Of a stretch of 64,000 nucleotides of DNA, positions 48,683 to 60,609 are shown one piece after another. The notes under the pieces were generated by a model. The model ran no database searches, was not told where the DNA came from, and worked only from the letters and a program-made list of their open reading frames with translations. The stretch lies in contig OZ023213.1 in assembly GCA_963995525.1 (NCBI GenBank), positions 20,546,353 through 20,610,352 on the forward strand. The letters are read 5' to 3'. Numbering within the stretch: the first letter of the stretch is position 1; the number at the start of each line of letters is the position of its first letter. This DNA comes from Escarpia spicata (taxonomy: Eukaryota; Annelida; Polychaeta; Sabellida; Siboglinidae). A program made the position numbers and the translations under genes.

Positions 48683-49439
48683 CAAATGATATATTAGAAG
48701 ATTACAGGTAGAACATTTATGATCTCTCCTAGTTATATTCAATTTTGAATGCTATACCATTCACTGTTTGGGGTATAAGTGACATTCATGTGATCTTAGT
48801 TAAGTTGTTAATTAATTCCCAGAACTACGTTGGGACGGAGTGCTATATAAGAAATATATTACTAATTAATTAATTAATTGGTTAATTACTTATTTGATTA
48901 ATTAAACTCCATCATTAATGTGTGGCTTAATAGACCAGTGTACACATCATTACAAACGTATTAACCAATAAATTAAAGAGTTAAAAATATGATTAACAAA
49001 CGCAAACAAAACGTGTTACTTCGAGATTGGAAGGAAACACTCCAAAACAAGGATTGGGGTAAATAAATGATTTTGGTTGGGTTTTTCTTGGACGTTCAGG
49101 AAACCTTACTGGTCACCATAAAACAAAAATTTGCTTGTTAACCAAAATGTCCGGGTCATCGTCAATTTATACTGAACTAATTACACTGCGCTAGAAAATT
49201 ATGGATGCTCCACAAGCAAAGAAGTAGAACAATTATGCGGCTGTATTCCTGCCAGAATGGGTCCAGGTATTTAACGGCACAATAACCAAGTCGAAGCCGA
49301 AGTCTGTCAAGCATCACGCCTGGTGCGCAGACGCCGCAGTGTGTTTGCGTGACGTAAAGGTCGCGGCGTCTGACGTACATGATGTTCGCGAGCATATCAA
49401 GTAAACACTGTATGACAGGCAACTGAAGTCAGCTCGCCA

Positions 49440-50300
49440 AGACGCACCGGTGACTTATTTTTTCAAGGCGAGGGCGGTCACTCCTGATTCGACCACACAA
49501 TCTGTGGTGATGTTCGCATATTTTGTGGCGGTGCACAACCTCCCAGCAGCCGTCGCCGACCATTTCACCGAACTGTTGCCCGGACAATGCGATCGCGAAG
49601 TCCTTTATTCTTTAAGAGCAAACGGACGAAGACCACGCACGTTATCAAGCGATGCTTGGCAACTGAGATGAAGCGGCTCGTCGTCCTAGTCCGATTCTTC
49701 AGCGACGAGGCGGCACGCACACGCCTGCTGGACATGCCAGTGTGCAACGGCGGCTCAAGCGAGGAAATCTTTGGTGTTTTGGATGGAGTTTTTAGGTAAC
49801 TGTTTACATTTATTATATATGCTGTTTTATTGACTGCTCAAAAACCATTTTAAAATTGACAAAAATCATATCGACGGAGAGACCCTTAAAGACGAATTCG
49901 AAGACCTCCAGCTGATGTAGGACGACGTCCTCAGCACGGAGGTCGGAGGTCGGGGGTCAGGCACGTCGTCTCGACTCCATCTGGGCTGATGTGATGGCGT
50001 TGAAGACGGCTCTACAGCAACGGCTCTTTCCCTGCCTGGCTCGCCTGTTGCAGGCCCTGCTCAGTCTGCCACACAGCAACGCAGACTCCGAGAGAGCGTT
50101 CTCGGTGGTTCGCAAGATCCACATTGGGGCACACAGTAGATTGCACGCGGACACGATTACCGCTTTCATGCAATGCAAGATGAACTGTGACAGTATTTGC
50201 TTTGACGTGCCGCCACAGATGCTGCGCGAGGCCAAGCGGCCATCCCACCAGTACAACCTGGAGCACCCCTGGAGCACCCCTGGAGCACCTCACACTGCCC
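49440..50300 (+). pseudogene. hAT-like transposase remnant inside the Academ-like element
   Basis: The N-terminal part reads TPDSTTQSVVMFAYFVAVHN, LPAAVADHFTELLPGQ, RTKTTHVIKRCLATEMKRLV, then VRFFSDEAARTRLLDM. After a gap of about 180 bp the dimerisation domain follows: LLQALLSLPHSNADSERAFS, VVRKIHIGAHSRL, DTITAFMQCKMNCDSICFDV. NADSERAFS is the hallmark of the hAT C-terminal dimerisation region. The catalytic middle is missing. Whether it belongs to the larger element or is a nested insertion is unresolved. Confidence 0.7.
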
Positions 50301-51885
50301 ACAGGCGTCTAGTAAATTGGCCAATGCACACTCACTTTACTTGTTTTGTACTGTTTTTGCACTACATTTGTAAGGATTTTCTGCTTATCTCAAGGATATC
50401 TTATTCAGATCTCACTGGTAACATATACTCAGTGTTGACACCTCTGCACTATAACCTACATATTGATACAAAAAGTATGGTTATAAGTGGCGTAGTTATT
50501 ACAATATGAGGAAATTGGATTTTGTGGCCATTTTTTAAGATGGCCGCCAAATCAAGAAAGCTACTCATTTGGAAAGGTTAACATATATTTTGTACTTATA
50601 GTGGTGGAACAAATAATTTGCGACCAATGAAGTTTTGCCCCCCCCCCCCCCCCCCCAGGAGGTACCGACAGCTGGTCTGGCCCATGGCTATGACGCGCTT
50701 TGATGGCAGTGAAACCGATATATCTCTACGTCGGCGAGATGTCACAATAACGTACGCCAACCAACGAAGACTAAAGCAAAGACCGTATATCTACAAGACG
50801 GTGCAGCGCGCGCTATCTACATTGTTCGAGGAAAGTACGTAAGCAGTTCGTCCGCCATTCTGGAGTTGCGCCAAGCCAGACCGTACGCGTGCAGAAAATG
50901 CAGTTCTTTTTATTATCATTTCCCAACATTTTCAACGATAACCTCAATATTTTTATTATATAAGAAGTGGTACAGCCTGGTGATTATTCTGATGAAACAC
51001 GACGAAGTTCAGTTGGCTCAATAAATAATTGCAACGTTTCTACGTGATTTGTTTGCAAATTTCATTATTTTGAATTCTGATAGGTAAAAACCTTCAAGGA
51101 ATACTTTAATATATTTCAATTTATATGACGCACCACAGCTTGGTGCCAGATGAAATGAGGTGACTGAACAAATACGCTAACATCGCGCGCTGCATGCGCT
51201 TGCCTCCCGAATGGCGGACAAAAACCTTCAGTGTAAACTGCCATTTTCTGGCTCAGTGACGCCTCCTATCCAAATAGACTAAAGGTCAAAATTCTTTGCG
51301 TTGGTTGATATATACATAATTGCGACGACATGCCTACTTCTAATATGCCAGTTTAGCCGCCGTTTAAAAGTTGGTGGAGCTTATAGCATGAAATCAGATA
51401 GTGTTGCCTCAATCGGTAGATTCGTGAACTGTGTCGACGAACCAATATCGTTCGCAGTGTCTAAGTCTAAGACACCGGAAACGGCACGGTTGTAGGTCCA
51501 TTTATACTTTATTTAGGACTGATTATTATGAAACCAGTTATATGGTTGAACAGCAGAAAGTGTCAGCTTTCAAACGATATAAAGATCGTTAGGATTGGAC
51601 GACCCGTAGTGGTAGCAATCGTTCAAAAAAGCATTTGTGGACGTATTTCGAGTTGTTAATTTTTCGCTCGCTTATCTATTTTTGCTGATAGCAATAATCG
51701 CTATGCCAGTTCCAATAAAAAAAAATGTAGGTGTGTTTTTGGCGAGCCTCAAGGGGGTGTAATTGTATGTTTTTGGAGAGCCTGGGTGTGTTTTTTGCGA
51801 GCTACAAGGGGCAATAACTGCAATTAGAGGTTTGTGGGGCCTTCTACCCTGTCTAGTCAGCCTGTGGTTGTATTGTCAGACCTAC

Positions 51886-52026
51886 CCCCAGTACGTCACC
51901 CTTTTGTACATCAATGAGGTCTCGGCGATGTAAAGTCTGTTCGTTGAAGCGCAGTTCTGTCGGATGATAAAACGTCTGTCCCACCAGGGTGTACGTATTC
52001 GCTAGCAAACCGCTTGATCGCCACAC
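51886..52026 (-). CDS. Type I membrane protein, internal exon
   Basis: 141 nt, phase 0 at both ends. Acceptor ATATATTGCAG (AG at 52028-52027), donor GGGG|GTAGGT. Encodes VWRSSGLLANTYTLVGQTFY, HPTELRFNEQTLHRRDLID and VQKGDVLG. The segment (V-W-R ... LVGQT ... GDVLG) looks like a beta-sandwich repeat seen in large extracellular receptors of invertebrates; no named domain is assigned. It joins in frame to 61448 (VFLQ-VWRSS) and to 42250 (GDVLG-LYFP). Confidence 0.72.
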
Positions 52027-52329
52027 CTGCAATATATAGAACGGGAATTCACTATACGTTATTCCACAGGGGGCCACACACAAGCCAGGGATGTTTTTGT
52101 TAGATAATGATTACACTTACATTTATGATTACTTGAGTTATCAAGACTGCCATCTAAAGCTACATGCTCAAGATGGTGTGTAGACACTTTCACGTTGATT
52201 GCGCCACCCACAAACAAATCCACGTCTTGATAGACACATCAAAAATAATAGACGGGAAGAGGCAGCTGTTTTTAGTGAAGCCGGCATGCAACAGCTCCCT
52301 CCGGCGGCGATCTATGAGAACTACACGAT

Positions 52330-53560
52330 GGCACAGAGACACGACATCATCTCTTGGTGCAGCGCACCGAATTGTTCCAATTCTAAAAGTAAATGTACCA
52401 ATAAGTGTTTTTTTCGGTTTCTGAAAGATGCTGAAAGGTACAAACAATTGAACATGGTCACTTGCTCAACGCGCCCAGCCTACGGGTACACTAGACTACA
52501 GAAGATTTGAATGTTCACCTCTATGTAACAATTGGTGGAGGAAGAGAGAGACAAGCAAGTTGATTTTGTAGTTTACGTACAATATTTAGGGCGTTTGTTG
52601 TAAACTATAATCAAGATAATTATGTACTTCGACTGGTGTGACGAGAATGTCAACAAACAGTGCCGTTATTTGAAATTGACGAGAATCCGCTACGACTATT
52701 AATTAAATGACCAGCGTTGGTTTGGACATCAACGTAGTCATATGTGACCAAGGGTCGAATAATCGAAGGACACTTGAGACAGTGCGGCTAAGCCTTTCTT
52801 CCTCCACAACAACAACCATATCTATGTCACGTACGACCCACCTCATCTGATATCTATGTCACGTACGACCCACCTCATCTGATATCTATGTCACGTACGA
52901 CCCACCTCATCTGATATCTATGTCACGTACGACCCACCTCATCTGATATCTATGTCATGTACGACCCACCTCATCTGATAAAAAAATGAGGAACAACCTC
53001 AAGAAAACAAGCTTCAAAATACATGGGGAAAGCATTGAGTGGAGCTACATTCGTCAGTTTTTTCCTGATCGATTCCAGAAATGCTGTGCGTGTGGCTCCT
53101 AAACTGACACACAAGCACATTGACTTGCCCCCGTTTTCGGCTTTGCGAGTTAAATATGCGAACCAAGTCTTCTCTCACTCTGTGGCTGCTGGTATTTTTC
53201 TACAATGGTTACATTGAAGTCACTCCCTGGGGACGCAGAAGAAACAACACTGTTCTTAGAAAGTCTGTTCAACTGTTTCAACAGCAAAACATTCAAGCAC
53301 AAACAACAGATGATACATGCTTTGGCAAACACATCTTGGCACAAGGTGTTTCTTCTGTCTACCATAGAGTGGCTTTTGTCACTTGAGTTTGGAAGCACGC
53401 GTAAACTGCCATGTCTGTCCGGTTGTTTATGACCATTCGTAGTCTTCTGACGCTGTGGGACGATTTACACATCAATTTTCAGGCAAAGTTTCTTCTAACT
53501 ATAGCCGGCTAAACCAAGATTGCTTATAGCAGGAACTAGCGTCAACAGTTGAAAACTTGG
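52330..53560 (+). pseudogene. P-element/THAP-type transposase remnant
   Basis: 52,330-52,440 encodes IISWCSAPNCSNSKSK, KCFFRFLKDAERYKQ, the first half of a THAP zinc finger. 53,060-53,220 gives DSRNAVRVAPKLTHKHIDLP, PFSALRVKYANQVFSHSVAA; 53,240-53,400 gives LFNCFNSKTFKHKQQMIHAL; about 53,430-53,530 gives TIRSLLTLWDDLHINFQAKF then RLNQD. Order and wording follow P-element/THAP9-type transposases. The middle is lost and replaced in part by a 32-bp tandem repeat. No inverted repeats were found. Confidence 0.7.
52819..52979 (+). repeat. 32-bp tandem repeat, five copies, within the P-element remnant
   Basis: TATCTATGTCACGTACGACC... repeats every 32 bp from 52819 with one substitution in the fifth copy. 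Confidence 0.95.
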
Positions 53561-54621
53561 AGCGTGCTTTCAAGAAAACAAGCCACGCTCTACATATGGA
53601 TTAAGTCCGAAGTAGAGTGCGCTGTCATCTCGTCAAAGAAATACCCGAAGACTCAATTGTCTGTTCTGTCGGAATGTGCACGCTGAAAAATTATGTGTTG
53701 AACTTATTCATCAACATTTCCATCCATGCTTTGTTGAAGATGAATAACAACAACTTCACAACTTAGACATAGGAAAGTCCTGAAGTAGTCGCATATATAG
53801 GTAAATAGGCGCAACATACGGCGGGCACCTACAGACGTGACATCAGCATACGGTGGGCACCTGCCGTCCAGTATATTTTATTTTAAAATGATAAATACGA
53901 GTTCCCATTTGAAGAAAAAATAATTGCCTTCAAAATAACGTATGTTTGTGTACATACGAACGCACAGATATAATGATTTGTGCGCTGTCTTAGTGAAGTC
54001 TGTATGCATAGAAATACTATATTTGGCGGAGATAGATCGTAGAAATTGGTGGTGTAAAAAAGTGGATAAACAAGTGGAATTACTGATTGATAAGTATTAT
54101 TTTTGCCTTAATATCATTCATAAAGTTGCAATAAACATATATTGAGTAGCAGTTGTGCTTAAAGTTAGTTAGTTAAAGTATTTTAGAACACCTTAGTATA
54201 GTGAGTGATAATAGGGTAACTCACTTAGGCGGCTTAGCCTTCGAAAAGTTGTAAACAAGATTTAACAAACCTGATTATGTGGTAGAATATATAGGAGATA
54301 AAGTAACAACCATCAAACTACTTACATAAGATAATATCTGTGTAAGCCAGTACTTGCTATATATTTTGGTTAGGTAGCATTGTTGTTAAAATTAAGCAAG
54401 GGCGATAGTCGGGCGGCGTAACCTAAATAAATAAAGCAGCCTAACATAACGTAATTGATTGTATTTAAATTAGGTCACTACCGGTGATGTTAGCGTTCGT
54501 GTTAGGATAAATAGTCGGCTGTGTAATTGAAATTGTTAACCTAAAGTGTGCTGTAGTACACAGGAAACAGTCTTTATAAAGACTAAGTTAGTTAAGTTAT
54601 TAAATCTATTCTGATCGGGAT
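53560..54621 (+). other. Mostly non-coding; probable 5' untranslated part of the CR1-like LINE
   Basis: AT-rich sequence without coding signal. The part after about 54,130 may belong to the LINE whose ORF1 starts at 54,622, but its 5' end cannot be fixed. Confidence 0.35.
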
Positions 54622-55828
54622 ATGGCGCCTTGCAAGCGGCAAGTCAAGGCAAAGCGACACTTGGTGTGCGATCACTGCCACAGCTGGGTAGATTTTGCAT
54701 TGTCCGGGTGTGGAAAGTCATGGGCAGAAACCATGGAGGAAGGATTCACCTTTCAGTGCATTGGATGTTGGAAGGTGGAGTGTTTGCAGAAGGAGATAGT
54801 TAGGTTGACAGATATTGTGAAGGGAATGGAGATGGGAATTAGCAAGGAGGCAGGTCGAATGGAAAGAGACGACAGGGAGAGAGATGAGGATACTGCAAGA
54901 CTGAAGGAGAATAGCAGTGGCAAGAAAACTGAGGAAAGGAGATTGAAAGGAGAGAAGGTGATTGGAGGGGAAGAAATTGGAAAATCGACAACAGAAAACG
55001 TGACAAGCGTGAAGGTGACAGGGAAGAAAGTGACTGTAGAGAAGGTGGGAGGGAAGATGGAACGGGAGAGGAGAGAGGAAAATGAGACGGGACGAAAGAA
55101 GGAAGTGAGAGCAAATGTGATAGAAGAGAAGTCGATAAAAGGGACGCTGACAGGAGGAAAGGTGACAAGAGAAAAAGCAACAGGAAAGAATGGATCGGAA
55201 GAGAATGTGACAGGAGAGAAGACGGCAGGGGGGAAAGATAACAACCAGACAGATGCAAACCGAAGAAGGAGCTATTCTAAGGCAGTGATTGAGGGGGCAA
55301 TGAGGAAAGAGAGGGTGTTTATGGGTGACTCCATTATGAGAAACACGGACAAGACACTGAGCGAGGGGAAGGACATCGTTGTTTGTTTACCGGGGGCTAG
55401 GATTGAACATGTAACTGAGAGGATAGAGAAGGTATTGGGACATGGCAAGGGGGGTCTATACTGGTACATGTAGGAACAAATAATGCAGACAGGGAGGGAA
55501 CAACTGCGATAGTACAGAAGTATAGAAGTTAGTGAGGAAGCTAAAGAAGACGAGAGTCGAACAGGTTATTTTGTCAGGAATTTTGGCAGTAATGGGAGGA
55601 AGGGGGGCAACGTATAGAAACTGCAAGAGGATGGCGATCAATGCACTAGCTGAGCAGATGTGTGAAGAAGAGGGGGTGGGATTCACAGATTTATGGGGAT
55701 ACTTTGTTGGGAGGGAAGATATGTACATGAGAGATGGCCTCCATCTTAGTGGAAAGGGGGCAGCAGTTTTCTCAGATAATCTGCTGCAATCTGTTGACAG
55801 TGGGACAGGTTGCATCTGTTTAAACTAG
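54622..55828 (+). pseudogene. CR1-like ORF1: zinc-finger head plus SGNH esterase, frameshifted
   Basis: Starts MAPCKRQVKAKRHLVCDHCH and has a CxxC...C...FQCIGC zinc-binding pattern resembling a PHD finger. A Lys/Glu-rich imperfect repeat region (EKVTGKK-like phrases, about residues 75-215) follows, then RVFMGDSIMRNTDK, the GDS nucleophile block of an SGNH hydrolase. A frame shift near 55,460 moves the reading on to ILVHVGTNNADREGT and, from 55,540, VEQVILSGIL ... DLWGYFV ... MYMRDGLHLSGKGAAVFSD, with the catalytic Asp/His (RDGLHLS). Esterase domains occur in CR1 ORF1 proteins; their role in retrotransposition is not settled. Confidence 0.8.
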
Positions 55829-58640
55829 ATTCGCAGGGGGGACTCACAGAAAAGCCTGAAAATGGAGGCATAGATAAAGACAGCACAAATAAATCAACAA
55901 ATAACAGTCTGGAAAACTCTTCTGAAGCTGGATATAAATGTGTTTGTTTAAATGCAAGGAGTATAGTAAACAAACGAAATGAACTAAACATTATGGTAGA
56001 AGATATTGACCCACATATAATAGGTATAACCGAATCCTGGACCACCACCGATATATCAGATGCTGAATTGGGACTGACAGGATATGTAATGTTTAGAAAA
56101 GATAGAATAGGAAGAAAGGGAGGTGGAGTTATTTTATATATTAAAGAATCTATTCAGGCTTATGAAATAAAATTAGAAAGAGAAGCAGATTGCGAAGAAG
56201 CTGTTTGGTGTAACATAGTTACAGGAAACTCAACGTTAACAGTTGGGTTAGTTTATCGAAGTCCAAACATAAGCATAGAAGAGAATGAAAAAATACAAAA
56301 CGCTATAAGGGAAGTAAGCAAACGGGACTGTATTATTATGGGGGATTTTAACCATGGGCATATACAATGGAAATCTCTACAGAGTATGGGGAGAGAGGAC
56401 CACAAGTTTTTAGTTTTAGTTCAAGATACATTCCTTTCTCAACATGTGCTAGAACCAACCAGGGGTGAGAATGTGTTAGACATAGTTTTGTCCTCACAGA
56501 ATGAATTAGTTGACAATGTCAAGATATGTGAGCCACTGGGGAGTAGCGATCACAACCAGATACATTTTACCATCAAAGTAAAATCAGAAAGGAATAGCAA
56601 AAAGCAGTATAGGAGAAATTTTTACAAAGGAAGGTATAAGGACATGAGGAAATATTTAGCAAAGATAGACTGGAATAAGACACTGAAAAATAAGACGGCA
56701 ATAGAATGCTGGAATATATTAAAGAGTGAAATTAAGTGCATAATCGATAAATTTGTACCCTTCAAAAAACAAGGAAAACGGTCCAAAAAGAAACACTTAT
56801 CGAAAGAAGCCATTAGAAAAATTAAGTATAAACAAATGATGTGGAAGTCATATAGATGTACTTGAAATGATGAAGACTACAACAATTATAAAGAAGCACT
56901 TAACCAAGCTACAGCTGAAATTAGAAATTCAAAGAGAAGCTATGAACAACAATTAGCTAGTAATATAAAACATGACAACAAGAGTTTTTATGCGTATGTT
57001 CGAAGCAAACAGAAAGTTCAAGATAAGGTCGGTCCTCTAGAAGATAGTGCTGGAAATATAATATCAGAGGGATTCATAATGGCAGAAGACCTGAATGAGT
57101 ATTTTAGTTCAGTGTTTACCAGGGAAGATATTAGTTCACTGCCAATACCAGAGGCTAAGTTCAAGGGGACAGATTCAGACTATTTAGGACAATTAATTGT
57201 AACCCCGGAAATGGTAGCTAAGAAAATAAGGGCTATGAAGGAGAATAAATCACCTGGAGTGGATGGTATTCCACCCAAACTACTATTGGAAATTGTAGAA
57301 CAAATTAGCATACCACTTGCAACAGTTTTCAACTTGTCATTAGAAGAGGGAGTGGTTCCTTTAGAATGGAAAGAAGCAAACATTATACCGTTATTCAAAA
57401 AAGGTTCGAGAAACAAGTCAGAGAACTATAGACCAGTGAGTTTATTAGAAAGACCAATTAAAGATCACATGGTGGATTTTCTTGTTAAACAAAACTTGAT
57501 AAACCCATCTCAACATGGTTTTTTTAAAGCGAGGTCATGCTTAACAAATATGTTATGTTTTTTGGAAGACATCACTAAGTGGGTAGATGAGGGATCACCA
57601 GTAGATATCGTCTACTTAGATTTTCAAAAAGCTTTTGACAAAGTACCACATCAAAGATTACTGCTTAAACTAAAGGCCCATGGCATAGGAAATGGTATAA
57701 TAAACTGGATAGAACAATGGCTGATTGACAGAAGACAACGTGTAGTAGTTGATGGGGAGGCTTCAAACTGGAAATCGGTATTGAGTGGGGTACCACAGGG
57801 ATCAGTATTAGGTACTATATTATTCTTAATATACATCAACGATTTGGATGATGAAATAACAAGCAAGGTGTTGAAATTTGCGAATGATACAAAAGTGTTT
57901 AGAAGGATTAAAAGTGATGGAGATAGACATAATTTACAAGATGATCTTGACAGGTTGATCAAATGGTCTGAAAAGTGGCAAATGATGTTCAATTTTGGGA
58001 AATGTAAATGCCTCCACATAGGACATGGGAACGAAGAGGTAGAATATACAATGGCGGGTACTGTACTAAGTACTACTATAAAAGAAAAGGACTTAGGGTT
58101 AACCGTTAGTGCTGATATGAAGATTTCAGAGCAGTGCGGAATTGCAGCTTCAAAGGGAAATCAAATCCTTGGATTAATTAGGCGAAACATAACGTATAAG
58201 GAAAAAGAGCTAATAATACCGCTGTACAAAACAATAGTTAGGCCTCATTTAGAATATTTTATTCAAGCGTGGAGGCCATATCGCAGGAAGGACATAGATA
58301 TGCTAGAAAGAGTGCAGAGGAGAGCAACTAAAATGATACCAAATCTGAGGGATCTTAGTTATGAAATACGCCTAAAAAATGCGGTTTAACAACACTATAG
58401 ACCAGGAGATTGAGAGGAGATCAGATAGAAGTGTTTAAAATATTGAAGGGTTATGAAAATATTGATAGAAATATGTTTTTCTCAGTTAAGAAAGATAGAA
58501 GGACTAGAGGACATGATCTTGCATTAGCAAAGGAGCAGAGTAGATTGGATATAAGAAAGTTTTCATTTTCACAAAGGACTGTAAATGAATGGAACAGATT
58601 ACCTGCTGATTGTGTGGGTGCTAGTAGCGTGAATATGTAA
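55810..58640 (+). pseudogene. CR1-like ORF2: endonuclease and reverse transcriptase, inactivated
   Basis: Endonuclease: CVCLNARSIVNKRNEL, IIGITESW, RKGGGVILYI, CIIMGDFNHGHIQW and SSDHNQI. A TGA at 56863-56865 interrupts the linker. RT from 57,079: NKSPGVDGIPPKLL, EWKEANIIPLFKKGS, SENYRPVSLLE directly followed by RPIKDHMVDFL (about ten residues missing), VYLDFQKAFDKVPH, GVPQGSVLGTILF and LKFANDTKVF. The last should be FADD, so the first catalytic Asp (codon 57883-57885) is Asn and this copy is catalytically dead. A frame shift at about 58,385 precedes the C-terminal RTVNEWNRLPADCV block. Confidence 0.85.
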
Positions 58641-59029
58641 AAAAATAAAATCGACACATACCTCAGACGGGCGGGATACACATAGATAAAAAGGTCGGAC
58701 TCTCGATAAGCCAAGGGCTTCCTTGTCCACCTGCTACCTAGAGTTAATTCTCTGGGTGGCAATCTTGTTAAATCTTGTTAAAAGATAGCTCCGCTGCGTA
58801 GTTCTCCTAGATAGCCGCCGGGTGGCGCCACTAATTGCACTGCCTTTACTTTTTGACCGATATTTAGCGTGAGTGGTGCCTCTTTCCGTCTATTCTTTAT
58901 GGACACATTATGACCAAATAGTGCCGGTATGTTAACTGGGAGCACGGCGGCCCAGATATTGTTCAGTAGGGCCTATCCAGTTATGTCCAGGTTGTTCATA
59001 ATATGCTTAGATACGTTTTTTAAACATCA

Positions 59030-59180
59030 TCATTGGGCAGCCGTAGTGTCCCGTGGTTTGGCGAAGGCCTCAGCATGTCGTTTCCAAATCTGCCTGTCTT
59101 GCGCTATCCTCTGCCAGATGGTGCCCTTCCAGTACTCGTCTAGTTCGTCTCTCCACCGTCTCGCTGGTCTTCCTCTTTTT
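59030..59180 (-). mobile_element. 5'-truncated RTE-type LINE, last 150 bp
   Basis: The minus strand encodes GRPARRWRDELDEYWKGTIW, QRIAQDRQIWKRHAEAF and AKPRDTTAA, then the triplet tail CATCATCATTG (plus strand). It matches the 3' end of the LINE at 7,805-10,470 but keeps six codons (IAQDRQ) absent there. Confidence 0.85.
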
Positions 59181-59184
59181 TAAA

Positions 59185-60290
59185 CAGCAGGACTTATATA
59201 TTGCGTTAACGACTTTTGGGTTATCTTATTTTAGTAAACGTTATTAAACTATACACCACAATCTAAGCGTTTTCCAATTATCACGAGGTACGCCCTTTTC
59301 AAGTACGTTTGACGGTTTAATAAGATTAAGCACCATTTAAATATTCCATGAGAGGCTGAAACAACATGTGGTCTTTGAAAGTCGCTCACTTGTCAATTCC
59401 TGTTGTAAATCAAACGCTGTTAAATTATTCATCCAATTATCCTCTGCCGTTCTGGACTTGCGCAAATCACAGTGTTATAAACCGTTTGTCGCGGCGACGA
59501 TCGAAGTTCGATGACCAACTACGCAAACTAAGTAAGTCGATACAAAAAAACTAGACCGTATTCGAAGCACGTGATAATTTAATTTATCTCAGCCGCAGCC
59601 AATCAAAATCCGTTTAATGTAAAAACCGCGCGAACAGTTAGTGAAATCGTGGACTGAATCTGCAAATCAAAGCAGGCGTTGCAATCCTGCACATGTTCGC
59701 CCACGTTGATTATATATAACCTAAGAATGGGCAATATGCGTTGTATGTGGTGTAATAGGCATTATATTTAATAAAAGATGTTGAGTGTTCTGTTAGCGGG
59801 AATCAGCGACGGAGGAAATTATTAACAGTCAGGTTGCTTAATGACTTGACTTGATGTGGGACCATCGAGCGGAACATCGAAACACTTTGCGGTTAAACCA
59901 AGCGGCATCCGTGACATTCCCAATACAGTTGTTTCTAATATGAACATCGGAAGAAACATTCGAATTGCGAACAGTGTTTTCGGCTTATTTAAAACAAGCA
60001 ATATTTGGCAGTATACTTTCACTGTATTGATTCTAGTCTTAGGAACGTTGTATTCCGTTTTCTCTTCATTTCTTCAAATTGTTGTCCATATTTCAGTATA
60101 GCCAATGAACCCATTGACTTCCTCAGAATTAAGCTGTGCAAAGTTACCATCCTTAAAAAGTTATTTTATAAATCGCTCAACAAGTCCAAAAGTTACTTTG
60201 CGTTAGGGTTGCGGTTATTTGAGGGACAGAGTTAGCATGTTCGTGTGTGTACACTTTCCAAAAGAATACCAAAGTTTCTTGAGTGAAAAT
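59185..60290. other. No recognisable gene
   Basis: Intronic sequence of the membrane-protein gene by position. No coding or repeat assignment. Confidence 0.4.
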
Positions 60291-60299
60291 TACCGTATC

Positions 60300-60345
60300 A
60301 TATCAGTCGGAGGGACTGCGGTTCGAATCTACCTGCTGGCGTTTC
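60300..60345 (+). repeat. tRNA-derived SINE-like remnant (B box)
   Basis: GGACTGCGGTTCGAATCTAC contains a perfect Pol III B box; the A box is not clear. Confidence 0.35.
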
Positions 60346-60609
60346 AGAACTTGGACAATGTTGTTCCCCGCACATTGCCTGTTTCTTTCTGAAGAGACAA
60401 TATGAGTCGTTGGACCCTTCTTTCTCTATGTACAGTGCATATCGCACCATGTGGCGTTACCGCATTGTGTTTGAGTTTATATGTCCACGCCGTGTTACAT
60501 ATTTACCCACTATGTGGAATTTTATTTTCCCTGGCATGGACACAATATAGAAGGGTTCAACGACTTCTATTATTGTCAATTCACTGAAAGACACAGACAA
60601 TTCACGGAG

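Larger units (their letters stand above)
43124..51686. mobile_element. Academ-like DNA transposon (8.6 kb) with long terminal inverted repeats and 3-bp duplication
   Basis: The left end begins AGCAAAAATAGATAAGCGAG and the right end is its exact reverse complement to 51,686. The arms stay alignable for about 350-390 bp (43,124-43,516 and 51,686-about 51,340), sharing for example TATCGTTTGAAAG and TATAAGCTCCA. The trinucleotide GAT flanks both ends (43121-43123 and 51687-51689). Inside are two divergent genes of one protein family with Cys-rich ends (44,087-46,331 minus; 46,988-48,682 plus). Academ elements are known for XPG-like nuclease and Cys8-finger proteins and 3-4-bp duplications, which fits; naming it Academ is inference. 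Inserted in an intron of the minus-strand membrane-protein gene. Confidence 0.65.
54622..58785 (+). mobile_element. CR1-like non-LTR retrotransposon, nearly full length
   Basis: ORF1 (zinc-binding head, charged linker, esterase) is followed by ORF2 (APE endonuclease, reverse transcriptase) and a 3' untranslated region ending in tandem AATCTTGTTA units (58,761-58,781). Esterase-bearing ORF1 plus a repeated short 3' tail is characteristic of the CR1 clade. Damage is light (one frame shift in ORF1; in ORF2 one stop, one small deletion, one frame shift near the end), so the insertion is fairly young. It lies within an intron of the minus-strand gene, in opposite orientation. Confidence 0.85.

Noticed and set aside
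53942..54145. Plus-strand open frame upstream of the CR1-like ORF1
   Set aside because: AT-rich, no motif, no conserved start context; probably untranslated LINE or intron sequence.
54753..55258. Two long minus-strand frames
   Set aside because: Shadows of the purine-rich ORF1 of the CR1-like LINE.
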